Below are positions 13,301 through 25,464 of a stretch of DNA of 64,000 nt, piece after piece. The DNA is from Pinus tabuliformis (Eukaryota; Streptophyta; Pinopsida; Pinales; Pinaceae), in NCBI GenBank assembly GCA_031772625.1, contig CM062813.1, forward strand, positions 769,048,720 through 769,112,719. Reading direction: 5' to 3'. The notes under the pieces were generated by a model that had not been told where the DNA came from, ran no database searches, and saw only the letters and a list, made by a program, of their open reading frames with translations. How positions within the stretch are numbered: position 1 is the first letter of the stretch; the number at the start of each line of letters is the position of its first letter. The position numbers and the translations under genes are program-made.

Positions 13301-14375
13301 AATATACCAATCTGGCTAGACCCCATCCATTTGAACCTCACAGGATAGTACGAACTGGATTGGTGCCAGCTTGTGAAATCATTAAAAGATGTAGGTATAG
13401 GTTATGACAGCAAAGGAGATCGCATTACCTGGGCGGGCAAAAAGAGGGAATCCGTAGAGATTGAAGTGGCGGATTTCTATCTCAAACTATGTATGAAGGA
13501 GCTACAAGATGCGGACTGCTGCTGGTTCTAGAAATTTTGGGAAACTAATATTCCCATCAAGATTATCATTTTCCTTTGGTTAATATGGTAGAATAAGAAT
13601 CTTACATGGGAAAATTTACAGAAGAGGAAACATTACGGACCTGTGATATGTTACCTGTGTAGGAAAGAAGGAGATGATAATTGTCACATATTCTTACACT
13701 GTCCAAGCTCTATTAGCATTTGAAAGTACTTCACCACCAAGAAGAAGATAACCATACATACATTTTAATTCACTTGATGAATGTTTAAAATGGCGGAGTA
13801 CACAATGCACAATTTGGCGATCGCTCGCACTGGCTGTTTTCTAGGAGATATGGAAAGGCCGCGACCACTTGATCTTTGGAACCAGTAGATGGAGAGAAGA
13901 TTTGATTTGTGAGTACATAGAACAGTGGACCAAATCGGATCAAAGAGCTAGCACCAAGCAAAAAGAGAAGGAAGATAAGGGGATGGTACAGGATATCAAC
14001 TACCTGGCTGGGTTTTTTGATGGGGCATCACAAGGAGGGAGATGTGGATGTGGAATTTGGCTAAAGGTGACGGAAGATCAAGAGTATTGGATTCACTGGA
14101 ATGCGGGAGAGGGGACAAGTATGAAAGCAGAAGCAATTGCTTTATGGGGACTACTATGGATTACCAAATTTTTGGATATCCCACAAATACAAATCTATGG
14201 AGATTCCAGGTGTATGGTTGATCACATTTTGGGGAAGAATAATATTCAACAAAACTCCCTACAAGGCTGGCTGAACCGCATACAAAGCCTATGGAGCACT
14301 CTTCAACAATCTTCCATACAACACATCAGCAGAGCTTACAACAAGAATGCATATGAAATGTCAAAAAGGGACTAA
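10328..14375 (+). pseudogene. LINE ORF2 (endonuclease-reverse transcriptase-RNase H), broken
   Basis: Opens with an APE-type endonuclease: LNIRGLG, the catalytic IQES Glu, LVGDLNC, and the YISDHRPI (SDH) motif, open from 10328 to 11476. The same frame continues through the reverse transcriptase (VDLKKAYHCLDW, GLR-stop-GCALSP, SFFVDDILL at about 12405-12420) to the zinc-binding RT domain near 13640-13720, interrupted by TGA at 11474, TAG at 11768, 12272 and 13346, and more TAGs beyond. Several stops are what TGG or CAG codons give by a single G-to-A or C-to-T change. A shift separates the C-terminal RNase H (13869-14375: AGFFDGASQGGRCGCGIW, KAEAIALWGLLW, GDSRCMVDHI). Inactive remnant of the enzyme for target-primed reverse transcription. 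Confidence 0.85.
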
Positions 14376-14560
14376 TGGCCATAGAAGAAGGTATGCATAT
14401 CTAGATAAAAATGGGGACAACAATGACAGACGCAGGAAGCATTGAGATGCCAGGATAGAACTTTAAAGTCCTTGACGGTGGAGCAGTACATCAGCACAGA
14501 TAAGTACCTTGAAACAATTTCTTGTATTACTTTTTTGCAAGTGTTTTGTACATGGTCTTG

Positions 14561-15369
14561 TATAAAAAGACAAGCAATAGATCACTATATAAATTGTTGT
14601 ATGAAGAACAAGTTCTAGATTAGATGTATATTAATGTTTTCTCGTTTTCATATTGAGAATATGAGAAATATCTAGGAAAAGGCATATGCTGTTGTAGGAG
14701 TGTATATGTAATTTCCTAATCAGTTAAATGATGGATACACTATCAAAATTATGATGATGTTCAGATCATCATATATATGCACTGTTTTAATATAATTCAA
14801 AACAGACGGTTTTCCTATATTAAAACAGACGGTTTTTCCTGCTGAAAAAGAAAATCCTTTGTAGTTTCAACGCACTTGCAATAATGAGAACTCTTAATGT
14901 TCAGCAAGCGTCCAAGTTATCATATGTTGGAGTTGTGTTGTACCAACAGCGAACCAACTTCATAAATTAATGACACAAAGAATTCCCGGGATCGATAGAT
15001 ACTCACCCTGCGATTCGAACTTAGGATGACCTGTTTCAAAGCTTTCACAATGGTTTGATATTTGGAATTCCACATTATGGTTAACTCTGCTCGCATGGTA
15101 GCCAACAACAATGGACTTACCTATAGAGAGAAAAAAAAATTGTATGGTGGGATGTGAAAAGATGTACATTTTCAAACCAGATTATTGATCCTCAGAGTCT
15201 TGCTCATCTCAATCAGGCTTTACTCTGCATATTCAGAATCAATGGCTATGTCCATCAATTATGTGCCTATGAAAATTTTGATAGAGCGTACGAAACAGTG
15301 AAGCAGACGCTTGTAAATTCAGCCATTCGACTCCGACATGTTCCACCAGGTAAGTTCAGAATTGAAAAT
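14561..15369. other. intergenic; no supported gene
   Basis: Holds the probable tail of the LINE and host DNA. A plus-strand open frame at 15154-15444 contains a good splice-donor-like CCACCAG/GTAAGTTCAG at about 15350, but its protein matches no family I recognise, so it is not called as a gene. Confidence 0.4.
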
Positions 15370-15793
15370 TGGTTATTTTTCCTACAGTGCTTCCCATGCC
15401 ATATTGAACCCCATAGAGTGGACAAGCCTGAGAGCAATTCATGAGGCTTCCTGTATAATTCCCATGGGCATCCCTTCGAAAACCTGAGTTCTTATAGTGA
15501 AGCAGGCATGAGGATTGTCAAACTCATTTTGCAGAACAACCTCTTAGGGATACTCGATGAGGGAAATGTAGTGAAACCAGATTCAGTAGGGTGGGATTCA
15601 GTCTCTATTGATGAAGAAGTTGTTGAGGAGCAATAAATAGGCGAGAAGAGGCACGAAGATCATGTAGGCGATCATGAGATTTGCCACTGCACCGGACAGG
15701 AAGGTGAGGAAGCAATTGCCGACCCAGGAGGAGGCAATGGTGGTGAGAAGGAAGAAGAAAAATCCCAAGGACAGAGATGAGGACATATTTCAC
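15370..15793 (-). pseudogene. ABCG half-transporter C-terminal fragment
   Basis: On the minus strand one frame reads through the C-terminal half of an ABCG (white-brown complex) transporter: a run of hydrophobic segments ending in LLLLNNFFINRD, then after stops the motifs IWFHYISLIEYP, EVVLQNEFDNP and TQVFEGMPMG. These match in order the family's FFINR..IP.YWIWFHY, KYPYEAVLQNEF and QVFD.TPLG blocks. At least four in-frame stops (one in place of the Trp of YWIW, one of the Tyr of YPYE) show it is dead. The ATP-binding domain and first membrane helices are missing. ABCG half-transporters export lipids, cutin or suberin precursors and hormones in plants (family knowledge); no function is expected here. 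Confidence 0.75.
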
Positions 15794-17778
15794 GTGTCAA
15801 ATTTTAATTCGACTAAGGACGATGAAAATGAAACATCGCACAGTGTTTTCTCAGCCAACCAGGTAGAAAAGACACCTTTGGTGTAATTAAGTATGATGTA
15901 AGTTCATTTTGTTTTCAGTTGACTGAAAATGTTAGATTTTTTTTAATGCTAATGACTAAGTCTAAGAAGGTGTGCTTATTCTATCCACTCTAGATTTTAA
16001 TGTGCATATATTTTACCTATTCTAGATTTTGAACCTATGCTTGGTAAGAGGAAAAAAGTTCTTAAACATTAAGCCCATCGGAACTATACTATCTAAAATT
16101 AATCAATTTAGTTTGGTAAAAACAAAATTACATTTAAATTTTATTTTTATATTTTAATATGGTGGAAATGAAATTTTCACTTATTATAGTTTTAATAAAT
16201 AAAAAAATATCTTCATAATTACATTGTGTATATTTTAGAATAAGTTTTTTAGAATTTTAATTTAATTATCAATAATTATTAGGTGGATGGTAGAGATTTA
16301 ATCTCCATGGAATATGTTGAAATATTCATAGTAGTATTCACAAATCAAGGGTTAAAATTTATCTTCAAGTTAGTTATGCTCTTTTAATTAATTTATCACA
16401 AACAAATTAATTAAAAAAATGTCATATCAACACCTGTCATATTGGGTATGTGGTATTGATAAGTCATGGTATTGTGCCATGGTTTCATAACAAATTAGAC
16501 AACAATAAGTGGTTCAAAAAACCTTGAGATGAAAATCAATATGTGACGTGGAAAAAAATTTGGTATAAATTAAACTATTTACAAGTTAAAAATTTACATG
16601 GTAATTGGATGAATCTCCATGGTTAAAATGTTGCTACATGTTTTATAAAATGTATATATGTTTAACTCATATATTATTTCTTTTTATAATTAATAATAAT
16701 AACAATAATTTAAAATAAAGTTATAATTTAATTATTTTTTTCATCACAATGTGAGATGTATCACGGGGTAAGTGTTTTAATGTTTATCATGGATTGATTC
16801 CTATAACATTTACCAACCATTTAATTTGTATGGTTATGCTATTGTTATCTCTTGTACTATTAAGGATATAGTGTGTTAAAAATAAATGATGTTTAGCTTC
16901 ACAAATTTTACAAATTCATCCATACCAATGTGCTTTTAGGTAAGTATAGCTATCTATTATACTCTTCAAAATTGTATTTCCAATGAAATGATGAGATCAC
17001 CATCCCTGGGGCACATCAAACTCTAGTTACTTTTCCTTGCATTGAACTAGATTGCCATATTCTTTGAGGGCACCATATTTGCAATATCTACTCCTTAGAA
17101 CTTAACACCAAGGACAAGTTTATATTTTGATGCTCCTATTATGAGATTAGAAGAAGATAATTTTGTCGCTTTAAAGGTTTACTTGGTTCCTGGACACCTG
17201 GCTTATGGGGACCATAAATGCTCACTTATTATTTTTTCATGACTACTTTTAGGTAAAAACATCACTTTGATAGCCTTAGCCCTCATTATTATCATCATGC
17301 AACCGCAATATTTTTAAGCCAAGTCAAACCCCATATTTGAGTGAAAGTTGCATCATGTTATTCAACCGCTTTTCTATGCATTATAGGCCTATAATAAAAA
17401 AATCAATATTTTTATGGGTCACTAATGCTTGTGCTCTTCCCAAAAATGGTGTAGTGGAAAAGTGTGATCCTTATGAAGCTATTATTTCTAATTATAAGGT
17501 AAGATTTATTCTTCATTTGTTATCCTTACCCCATTACTTCATTGATGCAAAGAGATAGTTCACATCAAAGATAACTCTAAAGAAGCTCTATTATTTTTGT
17601 TTATAAATAAATTCATGAAGATCACTCATTATATCAACAATCTGAAGTATGGTTATACGATAAAAATTTAATAGTCATAGTTTGCAGCTTAGCCCTATTT
17701 TCTCTAACATTTGATATTTCACTTCTACTACCATGTTTGGTGTTGGGCCCTCCAGCAAAATGACTTAGGAGCCCATAT
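15794..17778. other. AT-rich intergenic DNA with a dispersed repeat
   Basis: No gene is recognised. About 16225-16740 is an inverted copy of 24190-24630 (listed separately). A short open frame at 17337-17558 ends in a donor-like AAG/GTAAGA but has no recognisable product. The truncated copia element begins at the right-hand edge. Confidence 0.4.
16225..16740 (+). repeat. dispersed AT-rich repeat, copy 1
   Basis: Read plus, this matches the reverse complement of about 24190-24630. Shared words in order: 'tagaataag', 'agaattttaatttaatta', 'agagatttaa', 'gaatctcca', 'aaatgtatata', 'tcatatatta' and 'aatttaaaataaagttat'. The family is not identified. Confidence 0.7.
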
Positions 17779-20700
17779 TTTCATGACTGCTTTAAAATCA
17801 GCAATGAGAGAAGCATCATTGCTAGTAAAAATGAAATCATCTACATATAAAACAACAATAAGCATCTTACCGTAATTCTCCTTTATGTAGAGTGCGGGTT
17901 CACCATCACACTTATCAAACCTATTCTCAATTAGATAAGCATCTATTCTGATGTACCATGCTCTTGGAGCTTGCTTCAGCCCATAAAGAGCCTTCTTCAG
18001 TTTGAAGACTTTATGCTCTTGGCCTTCAACTTCATAGCCTGGAGGTTGTTCAACATAAGCCTCTTGTTTTAACACTCCATTCAGGAATGCAGATTTAACA
18101 TCCATCTGATAAATCTTCCATTTGTGTTGTGCTGCAATAGACACCATTGTTCTGACTATTTCCATCCTTGCTACTGGTGCAAAGGTTTCATCATAGTCTT
18201 TGCCTTGTTGCTGCTTGTAGCCTTTCACAACAAGTCTTGCTTTGTGCCTGTCAATCTTGCCTTCAGCATTGCTTTTGGTCTTATAGACCCACTTAACTCC
18301 AATGGCATCTTTACCTTCAGGGAGGTCCACTAACTCCCATGTTTTACTCTTCTCAATTGCACTAATTTCTTCATTCATTGCTTCAATCCATTTATCTTCA
18401 TTTACAACATATTCAAAATGAACTGGGTCATCAACATGACAATACAAAGCAAATAATGAATTCAGACCGGTATTGTTACTTACCTCTCCTTGTTCATAAA
18501 TCTCATTCAGATTTCTGAATCTTGGTCTTCTTGGTGTGCTTGGAGTTCCATCCGAACTTGAGGGTATTTCTGATCCCTGTGGTGTGCTTGGAGAAGCACT
18601 TCCTTGACTTCTCAAGGCTGTTCGAATTCTAGCTTGTGGTGTGGTTTGTTGTACTTGCTGTGGTGGAGGAGGAGCCACCAAGGAGGGATTATTTGATGCT
18701 GTCCCTTCCTCTTCTTCTTCGTGAGACACAATTGTCTTCACAATTACTGTCTTCTCTAAGCTTCCATCCCAAGCTTCATCTTCAATGAACTGCACATCTC
18801 TGCTTACTATTAATTTCTTAGCTGATCCAGTACATGTGCATATGCTACACAACCGAATACTCTCATCTGAGTGACAGTTTGCTTTTGACCACTCCATGCT
18901 TCTTCTGGTATTTTGTTCATGAAAACTTTAGTTGGGCATCTATTCAAGATGTAAACTACGCAAATGACAGCTTCTGCCCAATACTCATGCGGCAAGTGTT
19001 TTGCCTTCAGCATAATTCTGACCATGTCAAGAATGGTCCTATTCTTCCTTTCGGCAACACCGTTTTGTTGAGGTGTATACCTCGTGGTGAACTACTTTTG
19101 TATGCCATTATCTCTGCAAAAACGCATAAAGTCTTTGGAGATGTACTCTCCTCCTCTATCTGTTCTGAGCACTTTGATATAATGCCCACACTGCTTCTCA
19201 ACAAGAGTTTTGAAGTGGCGGAATTTCTCAAACACTTCACTCTTCTGTTTCAGCATATACACCCATGTCTTTCTGGTGTAATCATCAATGAAAGTTAAAA
19301 CATATTTATTTCCAGCAAATGATGGTATTTGCATCGGTCCACACACATCAGAGTGAACAATTTCCAAGGGTGCTTTTGCCCTTATACTCTTTCCTGCTGG
19401 AAAGCTTTCTTTATGTTGCTTGCCCAAGATGCAGCCTTCACAGAGGTTGTCCTGTTTCTCGATCAATGGAAATCCCTCTACCATTCCCTTTCTGTGCAAC
19501 AGATTCAAGCCTCCGAAATTGAGATGTCCAAATCTCAAGTTCCACAACCAATTCTCATCTTTCACTTGTTCCTGAAAGACTTCTTGTGTAACAGCTGTAA
19601 TAGTTCTTCCTTCCTTCAAATCTACCCTGAGTTTGAGAGGAAACATTCTATTGCTGGTCATCTGCACCTGTGCAATGACCTTCTTACTTGGAGGTATGTC
19701 TCTGATTGTACACATATCATCTTTAAAGAACACATTGTAACCTTTATTAATGACTTGTCCAATGCTCAAAAGATTACATTTCAGACCAGGTACATAGTAT
19801 ACCTCTGGTACAATCATCTGTTCTCCATTTCTTGCTCGGATACTGACTCTGCCCTTACCCTTGATAGATATCTTACTATCAGTTCCTGTTGTTACTTCAG
19901 ATTTCACATTTTCATCCAGATTGGCAAACATTGCAATATTTCCAGTCATGTGATTTCTACAACCTGAGTCTAAGAACCAAAAATCTTCTTGTTTGTCTTG
20001 TGCAATGTTACATGCTAACAGCACAATCTTTGGATTGTTATCTTCTTCATTTGAAAAATTAGCATTCTGCCTACTATTCATGTCATTTTGTTTTTTCCTA
20101 CATTCATTGGCGTAGTGCCCATATTTCTTACAATAATGACATTGGACTTGGGATTTGTCATACTTTTGTCCATGAGCTTGATGTTTGCTTGAACCTTCAT
20201 TTTGGTTCTGATTGCAGCTCCTTCCACTTGTGCTTGTAGGATTATTTATGCCTTTGTTTTGGCTTCTTCCACGACCTTTGTTATTTGCTGTGCCTCAACC
20301 TTTTCCTTGGCCAAAAGACATCTGAGTCTTGAATGCTTGCTCAAAAGAGGAATCTGTTCCTCTACTTAGTCCGTGTTCATGAGACAAAAGAGAAGCACTC
20401 AGTTCATCTACTGTGAACTGTGAGAGATCCTTTGTTTCTTCTATTGCTACCACAATAGATTCAAACCTTGAGGATAAAATTCTCAAGATCTTCTCTACAA
20501 TCCTTCTTTCTTCAAGAATCTCACCATGAGATTTTATCTAGGTTATCAACCCAATAACCTGAGTGAAGAATCAATCTATTGTATCAGAGTCCTTCATGCT
20601 TAGTGTTTCAAAGTCTCTCCTCAACATCTGCAACTTTGCAGTCTTCACCTTCTCCATGCCTTGATAGGAAGTTTTGAGAATATCCCATGCCTCCTTAGAT

Positions 20701-20986
20701 TTTGTTGCTGCTGTAATCCGTGGAAAAACACTTTCATGTACTGATTGGAAGAGAAAAAAGAGGGCTTTAGTATCCTTCTTCCTGTCGCTCTCCAACTGGT
20801 CTCTTTCTGCTACTGTCAAAGCAGCCAACGCTGTTACATCTACAGGTTCAACATAGCCGGTTTCAACCAGCTCCCATATTCCTTGAGAAGCAAACAATGC
20901 TTCATTGTTATGGACCAATAACTGTGATTTTTCCCATTAAACTGTGGCAGTTGGGAATTTCTCAAACCTGTTCCAGCATCTGCCAT
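17779..20986 (-). pseudogene. copia gag-pol remnant
   Basis: Start codon at 20986 (MADAGTG). Gag shows the FNGKN motif, then a shifted frame; the zinc knuckle [14 protein letters not shown] is intact. The protease motif reads [14 protein letters not shown] (DSG present). Integrase has [19 protein letters not shown], the HSDVCGPMQ core and TDRGGEY. A stretch of roughly 90 bp and the reading frame are lost between integrase and RT near 18840-18900. RT keeps WVYKTKSNAEGKIDRHKARL and VLYVDDFIF, then the element ends. Several stops and frameshifts; non-functional. Confidence 0.85.
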
Positions 20987-21128
20987 CTTAACCTGTATAA
21001 ATAAAGATGAGATACTGACTGTATAAATAAAAAACTTTCTCTGCTGGAGAAAATCTGCTCAATAAGCTTCTTACAGCTCCTACAGTGAAAAAAAAACTCT
21101 GTTTTTAATTCACTCAGTGCCTAGACCA

Positions 21129-21140
21129 GCTCTGATACCA
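21129..21140 (-). promoter_or_regulatory. primer-binding site (tRNA-iMet type)
   Basis: On the minus strand TGGTATCAGAGC directly follows the LTR, the usual initiator-methionine tRNA primer site of plant copia elements. Confidence 0.9.
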
Positions 21141-21892
21141 TGTTGGAATTTCTGATAATTGTAAACAAAACTGAAAAACATAACAATAATTTGTTTTAAC
21201 ACAGCGGAAATAAAAATCGTTTGCGGAATACGGTGTTTCAGCAACGCATTTTCGTCAGTTGTTGTTTGCAGTGTATCAGCAACGGTGTTTCAGCAATGCT
21301 GAAACTCGTGTATCAGCAACACTCTATTTTGACGTCAAGACTATTTTCTAGTTACGGTGTAACAGCAACGCGCAAATAAAACTTCTATTTATAAACAGTA
21401 AACCAACTGATACAAATTCATCTTCCTCACATAGAGGGATTTTCACAAAAGATTATGCTGAAGAGCATCTTCCTCTTGACAGAGGGATTACAGCAGGAAC
21501 GCTTCAGTTCCACAAACCGATTTTTCACTATCTGAAAATTACAGTTTCAGCACTGCTGTGCGTTACAAAAAGGAACTCTCTATCATTCTTCTAACTTAAA
21601 ACAGAACTGTTGTTCATTACATTTATATGTTAAAACATATTTGACTTTAAACAATAAGATAATAAAAATATCTTCTAAAGCTTATCTGCGTATTGAATGC
21701 AGCAAGCGGTGATGCCTTTTGAAGAAATGAAGTCGGCTGTTGCAGGGGAATTTAATGCTGAAAATTTAATGCACATTAATGTGGAAAATATCAAGCACGA
21801 CTTTGAGGCATCCAACAGTCTGGAATATCTACAGCAAATCAGATTTATGTTCTGTTTTTCAGTTTTGTTTAGAATTATCAGAAATTCCAACA
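21141..21892 (-). repeat. 5' LTR of the truncated copia element
   Basis: 752 bp beginning TG and ending CA, with matching inverted ends: 'tgttggaatttctgataatt' on the left and its near reverse complement on the right. Inside the element lies the primer-binding site. Confidence 0.9.
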
Positions 21893-22440
21893 TTCTTCTC
21901 CATCCTCGGTAGTTCCTTAAATGATTTAAGCAAAAAAATTCTAATCAAACTTTTGTAGAGTAATTAAGCTTAATTTGCTTCCTGCAATACACTCGTTTTG
22001 AGGCTACTAATCTACATCCAACGCTCAGAGACCATCATGTATTATTGCTATAATTTAAGGTTCTGAACAATGAAAACTAGTACAAACTTTCTTAGCCTTA
22101 TATGTTACCTTGTATACAGGGCCAAAGCCTTCCTCTCCGGGCTTGTTGTCATCATGAAAGTTATTCGTGGCACCTCGTAATGTTTCCATCTTAAATACCA
22201 TACGTCTATCAGGATCGGTTGCTGTGTTTTCCTCATCTGTATCATGAAAATACAAGGTTACCTTTTGAACAAGCAAAAAATGCACTCAATAACCAGCCAT
22301 ACCCAAGAGTTGTTAATATAAATACCTTCGTAGCCTTTTCCGAATGTGGTGGATTTCAGTCTCTTCCCAATTGCAAACAAGCATGCCATTAATACCAGAG
22401 CCAAGCCCCCCACAACACCTAAAATTAAAATTGTGTGTGC
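21893..22440 (-). pseudogene. duplicated CRK fragment (transmembrane and kinase N-terminus)
   Basis: Second copy of the CRK segment also present at 25566-26106. It contains the transmembrane stretch ILILGVVGGLALVLMACLF followed by GKRLKSTTFGKGYEG (about 22440-22324), an intron, and the exon with MVFKMETLRGATNNFHDDN and the glycine-rich loop region EEGFGPVYK (about 22250-22110), then an intron and the first bases of exon 3, where the minus-strand copia LTR cuts in at 21892. At its right edge it joins a copia LTR at the same codon as in the main copy, so it was duplicated after that insertion. It has no extracellular domain and most of the kinase is missing; not functional. Confidence 0.85.
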
Positions 22441-23917
22441 TGTTGAAAATGTAATTTCACCTGCGCATTTATTCCTACCAAAACAGCTGCCGAAAACCAC
22501 CAGACCTTATCGGACCGCTTTTCATGAAAAGTGGTTTTCCTCCAAACGCGCCCGATGCAATTAGAACCTGCCACTAGTCAATGTACTTTCAGCAAAACAA
22601 CTTTCCATCGGGATGTAAAGTTCGGTAGAAAAGGCCCATCCAATATCGTTCCGAGCCATCCGATCGCAAGGGAGGTTGTCCGCTGTCGATTAATGCCAAG
22701 TTGCGTACAGGCCTACAGTTAATAAAGATTGCATGGAGTAAAACGAATTTTAAGATTGTGTGGAGTAAAACGAATTTTGGTTGACTGCCGTTCATGTCAA
22801 TAAAACAATTAATGCACTTTATTTGGGTTGGTAAAGTTTTTTAATTTTAATGTTTTTATTTCTTACGGAGGTATGGGCATAGTAAATATGTATTTACGTG
22901 TTATGTTTTTTTTATGTATTGCATATGCATTGTATGTGTCATGTTTTTTTGTGGTGTTGACCATTCTGTAATGAAACGGTGGAACGCACAGCAGTGCGAA
23001 GACGAAGACGAAGGTAGAAACCAGAACAGAGCACCGTGGATGTTTTGATGTCTTGTTTGGGAATGAAATGAAGTAGCAGAAGCAGCGCGTGAGTAAGGAG
23101 AAAGGAAATGCTCGGCAGAGCCTGAATGTAAATTTTTTTTATTTTGAATATGAATGTAAAAGTGCAACACCATATGTAAGAATCCTTTTTATTTTACAGC
23201 AGTAAATGTAAACAAAAATTTACACACAGCTGTGTAAATTTTTGTTAAGGAGACAGAGTAATTTTGTTGAAATGTTTTTGGTGAATCCCTCTGAGAGAAA
23301 GAGGATGAATTTTGTATCACGCAATATATTTTAATGAATACAAAGCTTTTGTGGGTGTATGTAATACTCTGTTCTCATAAATCAGTTATAGCTTCCCTGT
23401 GCTAAGTTCCTGGAGAGAAACAGAGAATTGTCTCTGTGTTCAGTTAATTTGTTTTTGGAATTTTACTGAAAAATTCCCAATAGTGGTATCAGAACAGATC
23501 CAGGCTCTTTGAAGGTGTCAAAGAAGCTGAAGGAAGGAGTTTTTTTGCTGCAACAACTTCTCCAGCAGAGTGAAGTCTCAGGCAAAAGAATCCAAGGTAT
23601 TTCTCAAAGTTTTTTTTGTGTAGCTGTTGAAGACAGTCAGTGTTTTTTAAATACACAGTCAAATATTTGAAGCATAGGTGAGAGTGAAAGGAATAGCTAG
23701 CACTAGCACTAGTATGGGTATTTTTAATACTCAGCTCCCACAGTTTAATGGGAAAAACTATGACTATTTGGAAATAACCATGAGAGCCCTGTTTGCCTCA
23801 CAAGATTTATGGGAATTAGTTGAGGATGATTTTGAAGAACCAGCAGATGAAAATGAGTTTAATAGATTAACTCAGGCGGAGAAGGATCTGTTGAAGAGCA
23901 ATAGGAAGAAGGATTCA
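22441..23917 (+). mobile_element. partial copy of the 26107 copia element (5' LTR and gag start)
   Basis: Contains a complete LTR (22441-23482; its last CA has become TA), the primer site, and gag up to codon ~75, then stops abruptly at about 23917. Sequence and junction with CRK match 26107-27558. It differs by a small tandem duplication in the LTR around 22729-22777 and a gag start codon changed from ATG to ATA. It is part of the segmental duplication, not a separate insertion. Confidence 0.85.
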
Positions 23918-25464
23918 AATCATTTAATTTGCAAATATCTAGTTCCTCAAAGTTTTTCACGATGCTAAATCCATTTTATGCATTCAAAAGTATATTTTAA
24001 ACAACATAAAATCAGAATGTTGCTAGAAATTGTATTGTGAGATTCTCACTAAAATCTATTAATTAGACTATGTCTAACCTTAAGAATAGTAGAATCATAT
24101 AAATTAAATGGTTAATAAATGCAATTAAGAATAAAAAAAATTACATATAAATCATATAAATTAACAATAAAAAATCATATAAATCAACTTCATATAACTT
24201 TATTTTAAATTATCATTATTATTAATTATAAAATATAAAAATAATTAATATATGAATTAAACTTATATACATTTAAAAAATATGTAACAAGATTCTTTAC
24301 TGTGGAGATTCAACACACTTAAAATTTCTTAACTTGTAAAGAGGCATTGTTAGGCTACTATATACCAATATCATGGCTTACTAATAACACATGCCCACAA
24401 AACATTAACTCATGTTTATATGGCACATGTTCACATGACATTTTTTAATTAATTAATTTAATTAAGAAGTCAGAAAAAAGATAATTATATTTGAGATATA
24501 TCATAATAAATCTTAATCTTTAATATAAGAATATGCTAGAAACATTTCATCAAGGTTAAATCCCTACAATCCATTTAATAACTATTGTTAACTAAATTAA
24601 AGTTCTGAAAGTCTTATTCTAAAATAGAAATAGACAGATGCAGGTCCATAGACATAATAAAAGACCTCGTTAATCTGGAGGTTTTCAATATCAGCTGAAC
24701 CAGATTGAGATTCAAAAAAATTCCAAGATACAATAGACAGGAATGAAATTAATTTTTATATATAAAATTCCAAAATCTTCTAGAAATCTAAGTTCTAAGT
24801 TTAAAAAATTCTCAAAATAAAAAATAAAAACATTTATAACAAAATGGTATAGGAAGAATAAAAAGTTCAGTGACTAATTCTTATATACTAGTAAATATAT
24901 TAAATAAAACTTCGATGTCTTTATATTTTACAAACTGACTTACAGACCTTACATTTAAGCTCTTCTGTTTCATTTCTATAATACATATTAAAACATTAAC
25001 TGAAACCTTTCTCTTATTTTTACTGCAGATTTAGCATTACCTGGGTACCAAATCACCCATGGAAGCAGTGGTGTTAGATGCTGAAGTGTGAGACTATGAC
25101 ACAGGAGAAGTCACAAAGGCAGGCTTTGTCGGATCCTGTAACTCAAGGAATCAGTTGAAAGCATATTCAAACAGACCGTGTACACAAAAGTTGGGATTAT
25201 GCCTGTGTACACAAAAGACCAATCTATGCAATTCAGCGCTTGTTTCGTATCTCACATTTCAAGAAAGGGCCACGAGCTAATCGCACTATGATGTTGTAAC
25301 GCTTCTGCCCATGGCTACGTTTGTTTCCGTCTGCATATGTGCATGACAATAATTATAAGTTTTCTTGATAAATCAATGGAAGTCAGTCACCGAATAAGAT
25401 TGTATCAAGGCTCTTATTAGGGAGGTACTCTTAAACAATCAACCTTTCTAATCCCTCTGCATAC
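23918..25464. other. AT-rich intergenic DNA between the two CRK copies
   Basis: No gene recognised. The left part contains the inverted dispersed repeat (24190-24630). Around 25170-25225 a 'gtgtacacaaaag' word occurs twice. Confidence 0.4.
24190..24630 (-). repeat. dispersed AT-rich repeat, copy 2 (inverted)
   Basis: Reverse complement of about 16225-16740, with the same order of shared words (see that entry). Divergence is considerable, so both copies are old. Confidence 0.7.

Larger units (their letters stand above)
8440..14560 (+). mobile_element. L1-type LINE (non-LTR retrotransposon), decayed
   Basis: The region reads in order: 5' leader with an internal direct repeat, ORF1 (nucleic-acid-binding protein with DUF4283-like region and a zinc knuckle), ORF2 (endonuclease, reverse transcriptase, zinc-binding RT domain, RNase H) and a short 3' region. 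No LTRs flank it. Both ORFs carry stops and frameshifts. The ends are approximate: neither a clear poly-A tail nor a target-site duplication was fixed. It belongs to the same family as the minus-strand LINE at 56.5-62.7 kb: the ORF1 C-termini share NITVRR, NKGSR and FRG motifs in the same order. Confidence 0.85.
17779..21892 (-). mobile_element. Ty1/copia retrotransposon, 3'-truncated
   Basis: Minus-strand element with its 5' LTR at 21141-21892, a tRNA-iMet-type primer site directly inside, and gag, protease, integrase and part of reverse transcriptase running leftwards. Copia similarity stops abruptly at about 17778, just after the YVDD box, so the rest of RT, RNase H and the 3' LTR are missing. 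On the right it abuts CRK exon-3 sequence of the duplicated CRK copy, so it inserted there. The LTR resembles the LTRs of the 45889-52207 element. Confidence 0.85.

Noticed and set aside
15154..15444. Plus-strand exon with a good donor site
   Set aside because: No family recognised and no second exon; too little support for a gene.
17337..17558. Short exon-like frame ending at a donor-like site
   Set aside because: No recognisable product and no partner exons in the region.
22441..23917. Independent second insertion of the copia element at the same CRK codon
   Set aside because: The flanking CRK introns and exons are duplicated too, so one insertion followed by segmental duplication is simpler.
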